From VRUE01 sp963706605 (GTDB taxonomy: Bacteria; Actinomycetota; Thermoleophilia; Solirubrobacterales; 70-9), in assembly GCA_963706605.1 (NCBI GenBank), contig OY970165.1, positions 124,001 through 188,000 of the forward strand: a stretch of 64,000 nucleotides of DNA. The letters are read 5' to 3'. Shown piece after piece: positions 59,176 to 64,000 of this stretch. The position numbers were made by a program, and so were the translations under genes. Position 1 is the stretch's first letter; the number at the start of each line of letters is the position of its first letter. Below the pieces are notes generated by a model that worked only from the letters and a program-made list of their open reading frames with translations, was not told the origin of the DNA and did no database searches.

Positions 59176-60843
59176 ATGGACATCAATCTCTTCGACTACT
59201 TCGACGAAGCGGGAGGCGGGGACGGAGCCCAGTCGCACTGGACCCTGCGTGCGCCCTACAGCCCGCATGACCGCTTCGACCTGATGCTGGTGCCGCGCTC
59301 CCCACGGTGGCAGGAGGATCGCGACGCAGCGGCCGCCCTGGAGCGGATCGAGTCCGAGCCGTGGGTCACGGCGGTCGAGCGCGGCGGCGATGGCGTATGG
59401 CTCCGCCTCGACGACGGCTGGGTGGCGCAACGCGGCGCCGAGCTGGAGGAAGGCGAAGAGGCTGTGGCCGGCTGCGGTGAGGTCGCCGCGGACAGGCGCT
59501 TCGCGCTCAACTTCTGGGACGCCAACTCGACCAAGGCGCTGCACATCGGCCACCTGCGCAACCTGGCGCTGGGCAACGCCCTCGGCAACGCGCTGACCGA
59601 GGCGGGTGGCGAGGTCGAGCGCCGCAGCATCATCTGCGACGTCGGCCGCAGCATGGGCGAGGCGATGGCCGGCGTCGTGCGCAGCGGCAAGTACCCGCAG
59701 ATGTCGGCCGAGAACGGCGTCAAGAGCGACCACTTCGTCGGCTACTGCTACGCCGACTACGTCAAGAACGGGGCCTCGCTCGGCCTCGCCTCCGACCACC
59801 CCGCCGACTCGCTGACCCGCGAGGTCGACGTGCAGGACGACAGCGCCGACGAGCTCCTGCAGCGGGTCCTCAACGGCGACCAGTCGGCGCTGGAACTGTG
59901 GTCGCAGACGCGGGCCTGGGTGATCTCGGGGCAGCGCAAGACGCTGGCTCGGCTCGGCATTTACTTCGACCGGGTCTTCTTCGAGTCCGACTTCCTGCCC
60001 GAGGTGGCCGAGCTGACCGAGCTGGGGCTACAGGAGGGGACGCTGGAAAAACGGGTCGACGGCACGGTGATCTACCTGACCGGCCGCGAGGAGCTGGAGG
60101 AAATGCCGTTGGTCCGCTCCGACGGCGTCCCCACCCAGCACATGCGCGCCCTCGCCTACTGGCTGGCGGACACCGGCCTCGACGGCTCGACCTCGGTCCA
60201 GGTCTGCGGCCAGGAGTGGTTCGCCCACGTCACCTGCCGCCGCCAGCTGATGGCCGAGCTGGTCCACACCGGCGAAGGGAACGGCTTCCACCCCTACCAC
60301 GACATCTTCCACGGCATGGTCGCCAGGGAGCGGGAGAAGATTGCCTCCAGCAAGAAAGACGCGCTGCTGATCGACCACCTGGTGGAGTGGATCGACGAGC
60401 AGATGGACGCCGATCCGAAGCTTGCCAAGGTACGCGACGGGCACCCGTCCGCCGACCGCGTCGGCTCGCAGGTCGCGCTCGGCTTCTTCCTCCTCCACAC
60501 CGCCACCAAGCGGGTCGACTTCGAGCCGGAGAAGCTGCTGCGCGACGGCAAGGCGCTGGGTTGGGACCTGGTGCGGGCACGGTCTCGCAACGGCAACGGC
60601 GCGGCTGCGCCGAGCGAGCCCGAGCTCGACCCCGAGTACCGCTTCGCGGTGGTACAGGCGGAGACCTACGGGCGCCTGCTGGGCCGGGTCGCCGACAGCC
60701 TCGACGTCGCGCCACTCGCGCGCTACGCCTCCCACCTCTCGCGCTGGCAGCTCGAAGGCGAGCGGGCGCCTCACGTGCAGCGGGTCGTGCACTCGACCCT
60801 CGACCGGGCCGCGCGCGGCCTCGGCCTGGAGGCGACGGCATGA
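59176..60843 (+). CDS. Arginyl-tRNA synthetase paralogue (class I)
   Basis: From the ATG at 59176 the protein has 555 residues. The class I core has the HIGH motif 'TKALHIGHLRNLALGNAL' (about 119-136), a KMSKS-like 'KIASSKKD' (near 378) and a C-terminal DALR-like anticodon-binding region ('YGRLLGRVADSLDVAPLARY'). The segment after HIGH ('IICDVGRSMGEAMAGVV') differs from the NYINDxGxQ block of true ArgRS. An operon with pabAB, GNAT and an amidohydrolase suggests a biosynthetic or specialised role rather than general translation. Confidence 0.8.
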   Translation: MDINLFDYFDEAGGGDGAQSHWTLRAPYSPHDRFDLMLVPRSPRWQEDRDAAAALERIESEPWVTAVERGGDGVWLRLDDGWVAQRGAELEEGEEAVAGCGEVAADRRFALNFWDANSTKALHIGHLRNLALGNALGNALTEAGGEVERRSIICDVGRSMGEAMAGVVRSGKYPQMSAENGVKSDHFVGYCYADYVKNGASLGLASDHPADSLTREVDVQDDSADELLQRVLNGDQSALELWSQTRAWVISGQRKTLARLGIYFDRVFFESDFLPEVAELTELGLQEGTLEKRVDGTVIYLTGREELEEMPLVRSDGVPTQHMRALAYWLADTGLDGSTSVQVCGQEWFAHVTCRRQLMAELVHTGEGNGFHPYHDIFHGMVAREREKIASSKKDALLIDHLVEWIDEQMDADPKLAKVRDGHPSADRVGSQVALGFFLLHTATKRVDFEPEKLLRDGKALGWDLVRARSRNGNGAAAPSEPELDPEYRFAVVQAETYGRLLGRVADSLDVAPLARYASHLSRWQLEGERAPHVQRVVHSTLDRAARGLGLEATA

Positions 60844-63000
60844 GAACCCTGCTGATCGACAACCACGACTCCTACACCTACAACGTCTTCCACCTGCTGG
60901 CCGGCGTCTCCGGCGAGGAGCCGATCGTCGTCGACAACGACGCCGTCTCCTGGCGGGCACTCTCGCGCTGGGACTTCGACGCGATCGTCCTCTCCCCCGG
61001 CCCCGGCAGCCCGCAGCGCTGGCACGACTTCTGCGTCTGCAACGACATCCTCCGCTACAGCGAGATCCCGGTGCTCGGCATCTGCCTCGGCCACCAGGGG
61101 CTCGGCCATCTGCTCGCCGGCAAGGTCGGCAGCGCGCCGGAGGCGATGCACGGACGGCTCAGCCGCATCCACCACGGTGGCGACGGCCTCTTCGAGGGCA
61201 TCCCGCAAGGCTTCCCGGTCGTCCGCTACCACTCGCTGGCGATCACCGACATGGGGCCCGACGGCAACGTGACCGCCTGGGCCGACGACGGGGTCGTGAT
61301 GGGGATCGAACACCGCCGCCGCCCGATGTGGGGCGTCCAGTTCCACCCCGAGTCGATCGCCACCGAGCACGGCGCGAAGCTGGTCGAGAACTTCTACGAC
61401 CTTGCCCGCCGGCTCAAAACGCCACGCTGGCGGGGCGCGAAACGGCCACGAGAGGCCCCGCCGCGCGACCCAGGTGCGGCGCGCCCGTGGCGACGGGGAG
61501 ACCGAACTGCGGCTGCGCTCTATCGCGGGCGAGCCGTCCACCGAGGCGCTCTTCGAAAGGCTCTTCGGCGACGCCGAGTACGCCTTCTGGCTCGACAGCG
61601 CCGACGCGCCCACCCGGCTCGCGCAGAGCTCCTTCCTCGGCACCAGCGCCGGCGCCGGGCGCTGCGTCCTGGAGTACGACGTCGAGGCCGGAACCGTGCA
61701 CAAGCAGCGGCGCCGGCGCCGACAGCACCGAGCAGATCTCGATCTTCGACTTGCTCGACCGCGAGCTCTCCAAGCACGCGATCGAGCCACCCCCCGCCGA
61801 CCTCCCGCCCGGACTGATGGGTGGCTTCGTCGGCTATCTCGGCTACGAGCTGAAGGCGGACTGCGGATCGCCGAACGTGCATCGGTCAGACATGCCCGAT
61901 GCAGTGATGATGCTCGCCAACCGCCTCGTCGCCGTCGACCACGTGCGTAAAGGGACGCACCTGGCCGTGCTCTGCCGCGGCGACGAGGCGGAGGCCGAGT
62001 GCTGGCTCGACGAGGCGGAGGCGGCCGTGCGGGAGACGCTCGCCGCCCCGCCCGACCCGGCGCCGCCGCTCGCCTCGGTCGAGGGGCCCACCGGGTCCCA
62101 CGTCAGCTTCCACTGTGGTCGCGGTCGCGATCAGTACCTCGCCGACATCGCCCGCAGCCAGGCCGAACTCGCGGCCGGCGAGTCCTACGAGGTCTGCCTC
62201 ACCGACCAGATCACGACCGACGCCAGCCCGGACCCGTTCGACCTATACCGGCTGCTGCGCCGCCGCAACACCGCCCCCTTCGCCGCCTATCTGAAGCTCG
62301 GCGAGATGGCGGTGGTCAGCTCTTCGCCGGAGCGCTTCCTCTCGGTGGGCCGCGAGCGCCAGGTCGAGGCGCGCCCGATCAAGGGGACGACCTCGCGCTC
62401 GCGAGGACCCGGTTCGCGACGCGGAACTGAAAGCCGAGCTGGTCGAAGACGAGAAGACCTACGCCGAGCACCTGATGATCGTCGACCTACTGCGCAACGA
62501 CCTCGGCATCGTCTGCGAGGTCGGCAGCGTCAGCGTCCCGGAGCTGATGATCGTCGAGGACTACTCGACCGTGCACCAGCTGATCTCCACCGTCAGCGGG
62601 AGCGCTGGGCGCGGACCGCAGCGCCGTGGAATGCGCTCGCGCCTGCTTCCCGGGCGGCTCGATGACCGGCGCGCCGAAGCTGCGCACGATGGAGATCATC
62701 GACGACATCGAGGACGAGGCGCGCGGCGTCTACTCGGGGGCGATCGGCTACTTCGGGGTCGACGGCGTGATGGACCTCAGCATCGTGATCCGCACGATCG
62801 TGATGCGGCCGGGCCGCACGACGATCGGGGCCGGCGGCGCGATCGTGATGCAGTCCGACCCCGAGGACGAGTTCGACGAGCTGCTGCTGAAGGCGCGGGC
62901 GCCGATGGCGACGATCGCAGAGGCGGTCACCGGCAGCAGGTCGGCGGATTCCTGGTCGGTGGAGCTCGAGCCCCAAGTGAAGACCGCCGGCGCGGCATGA
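60840..63000 (+). CDS. pabAB: Fused aminodeoxychorismate synthase PabAB, frame-broken
   Basis: The N-terminal glutamine amidotransferase is intact (60840 to about 61430): 'LLIDNHDSYTYNVFHLL', active Cys in 'LGICLGHQGLGHLLAG' and 'GVQFHPES'. The chorismate-binding PabB part follows in shifting frames: 'FGDAEYAFWLDSADAPTRLA', 'GLMGGFVGYLGYELKADCG', 'ESYEVCLTDQIT', 'ARPIKGTTSR', 'HLMIVDLLRNDLG', 'FPGGSMTGAPKLRTMEIID'. PIKGT with Lys is typical of aminodeoxychorismate synthase, not anthranilate synthase. Frame changes are needed near 61440, 61705, 62400 and 62607. It makes the precursor of p-aminobenzoate or of aminated aryl amino acids. Start overlaps the synthetase stop. Confidence 0.8.
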
Positions 63001-63515
63001 GCGATCCGAGTCCGACCCTGCCCGATGCGCGACCCGGATCGGGGTCGGCGCCCGGCGTTCGCGTCCGCGCGGCGGCTGCCGAGGACGCGCTCGGGGTGGC
63101 CGCCGCGATCGAGGCGCTGCTGATCGAGCTCGGGGGCGAGCGGCCCTCGACGCAGGAGCTGGCGCAGGCGGCGCGGGCGCTTGCCGAGGGACGCGAGGCG
63201 GGAGCGCTGCTGGTCGCCGAGTCCGACGGCGGGGCGATCATCGGCGTCTGCGCGGCGAGCTGGCAGCACGCGATCCACGTGCCGGGGCGCTACGGGACGA
63301 TCCAGGACCTCTGGGTGCACCCGGACTGGCGCAGCCGGGCGCTCGGCCGCGAGCTGGTCGAGGCGCTTGCCACCCTGGCCGAGACACTGGGGATCGCGCG
63401 GCTCGAGGTCGGGTTACCGCAGGAGAGCTTCGCCCAGCTCGGCGCCACCGAGCGCTTCTATCTCGACAACGGCTTCAGCCCATTGGGGCCGCGGATGCGG
63501 CGGCTCCTGCGATGA
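62997..63515 (+). CDS. GNAT-family N-acetyltransferase
   Basis: The 172-residue protein has the acetyl-CoA fold: 'VRVRAAAAEDALGVAAAIEA', 'LLVAESDGGAIIGVCAA', 'IQDLWVHPDWRSRALGREL' (R-x-x-x-G-x-x motif region) and 'IARLEVGLPQESFAQLGATE' with 'FYLDNGF'. ATG overlaps the pabAB stop by four bases. Acceptor is unknown; it probably acts in the same pathway as its neighbours. Confidence 0.88.
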   Translation: MSDPSPTLPDARPGSGSAPGVRVRAAAAEDALGVAAAIEALLIELGGERPSTQELAQAARALAEGREAGALLVAESDGGAIIGVCAASWQHAIHVPGRYGTIQDLWVHPDWRSRALGRELVEALATLAETLGIARLEVGLPQESFAQLGATERFYLDNGFSPLGPRMRRLLR

Positions 63516-64000
63516 GCGAGCTGATGATGATCGAGCAGCGGCGCAGCGGCGGCAACGACGACGCTCTCTGGATCCTCGAAGGCGGACGCGTGCTTCCCGG
63601 CGCCGACGACAACCGGCGGATGACCGCGGTGCGCAGCGGCCTCCTCTGTCACGGCGGCGTCCGGACCGCGACCTCCGAAGCCTCCGGGGAGGAAGTCGAG
63701 CGGACGCTCGGCGCCGTGCACGAAGCGGACTACCTGGAGGCGCTCGAGCGGGCTCCGGAGGAGCCGGTGGTGATGCCGGAGCTGACCCCGCCGGGGCTGC
63801 CACCCGACATCCCGGTCAGCGCCGGACTCGTCGCAGCGGCCCGCGAGGGGGTGCGCACGGCGATCACCGCGGCGGAGCGCCTGATCGAGGGCGCCCACTT
63901 CTCCTACGCGCTCTGCCGGCCGCCCGGTCACCACGCCGGCCCAGGGTGGTTCGCTGGTTACTGCTACCTCAACTCGGCCGCGGCCGCGGCGTCGACGCTC
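63512..64000 (+). CDS. Histone-deacetylase/acetylpolyamine-amidohydrolase family (3' end outside window)
   Basis: The first 163 residues include 'LWILEGGRVLPGADDNRRMT', 'GAVHEADYLEALERAP' and the metal-site lead-in 'YALCRPPGHHAGPGWFAGYC', followed by 'YLNSAAAAAS'. The zinc-dependent enzymes of this fold remove acetyl or other acyl groups from amines. ATG overlaps the GNAT stop by four bases. An acetyltransferase next to a deacetylase suggests a protect/deprotect step. Confidence 0.88.
   Translation, partial: MSELMMIEQRRSGGNDDALWILEGGRVLPGADDNRRMTAVRSGLLCHGGVRTATSEASGEEVERTLGAVHEADYLEALERAPEEPVVMPELTPPGLPPDIPVSAGLVAAAREGVRTAITAAERLIEGAHFSYALCRPPGHHAGPGWFAGYCYLNSAAAAASTL

Noticed and set aside
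60840..63000. Anthranilate synthase (TrpE/G) or PhzE
   Set aside because: The PIKGT motif with Lys and the amidotransferase-first order fit aminodeoxychorismate synthase; TrpE normally has a small residue there and PhzE has the opposite domain order.

Overview
The window reads as a chromosomal piece of a high-GC actinobacterium, most likely of the class Thermoleophilia (Solirubrobacterales or a neighbour). This rests on a complete dcw cell-wall/division cluster with actinobacterial mraZ, rsmH, ftsL and ftsI at its head, a MurE with the meso-diaminopimelate DNPR motif, a Tad pilus cluster, several ArsR-like regulators, and secreted proteins starting with a 'SAIALFVALGGTVYAA' type segment. The taxonomy is an inference from style, not from a search.

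Layout. Positions 1-14504 (minus strand): mraZ, rsmH, ftsL, ftsI, murE, murF, mraY, two small membrane genes, murD, ftsW, murG, murC, murB and the start of ftsQ, nearly all overlapping by a few bases; a MraZ-type operator lies upstream of mraZ. 14692-24228: a lone membrane protein, a Tad pilus export block (CpaF ATPase, TadB, TadC, a CpaB-like SAF protein) with its own two-component pair, a DUF192 protein, a secreted beta-propeller, a degenerate Rho-like protein and a small transaldolase. 24298-32830 (minus strand): a cobalamin riboswitch followed by two secreted DUF4430 proteins, EcfT, a fused EcfA, an ECF S-component fused to an alpha/alpha toroid, a nitroreductase and glpD. This set looks like a bacterial transcobalamin/intrinsic-factor style vitamin B12 capture and uptake system.

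32939-50560 is an accessory region of visibly lower GC. Its core is a 1,863-residue secreted RHS/YD-repeat protein of the WapA type, plus a 5'-truncated second copy sharing a 1,816-bp tract in which I saw no differences but carrying a different C-terminal tip. Around both tips lie small membrane proteins and two members of a short W-A-H-G-x-C family, the likely immunity genes, together with remnants of further tips. A degenerate IS3-family element cuts the second copy. Next to it is a compact unit made of an ArsR-like regulator, a 24-bp palindrome, a 19-codon gene with a very strong ribosome binding site, and a hairpin.

50648-58950 holds secreted and regulatory genes (surface protein, trypsin-like protease, TPR protein, LuxR-AAA regulator, berberine-bridge-type oxidase, NAD epimerase, HTH protein). 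59079-64000 starts with an unusual tRNA-Thr(UGU)-like gene followed by a tight operon: an arginyl-tRNA synthetase paralogue, a fused PabAB (aminodeoxychorismate synthase), a GNAT acetyltransferase and a histone-deacetylase-type amidohydrolase.

Two window-wide oddities: 43-50 bp palindromes, some inside coding frames (murC, murF, ecfA); and single-base frameshifts in otherwise well-conserved genes (murF, the IS3 orfB, the TPR gene, pabAB), which point to base-level assembly errors or genuine decay.
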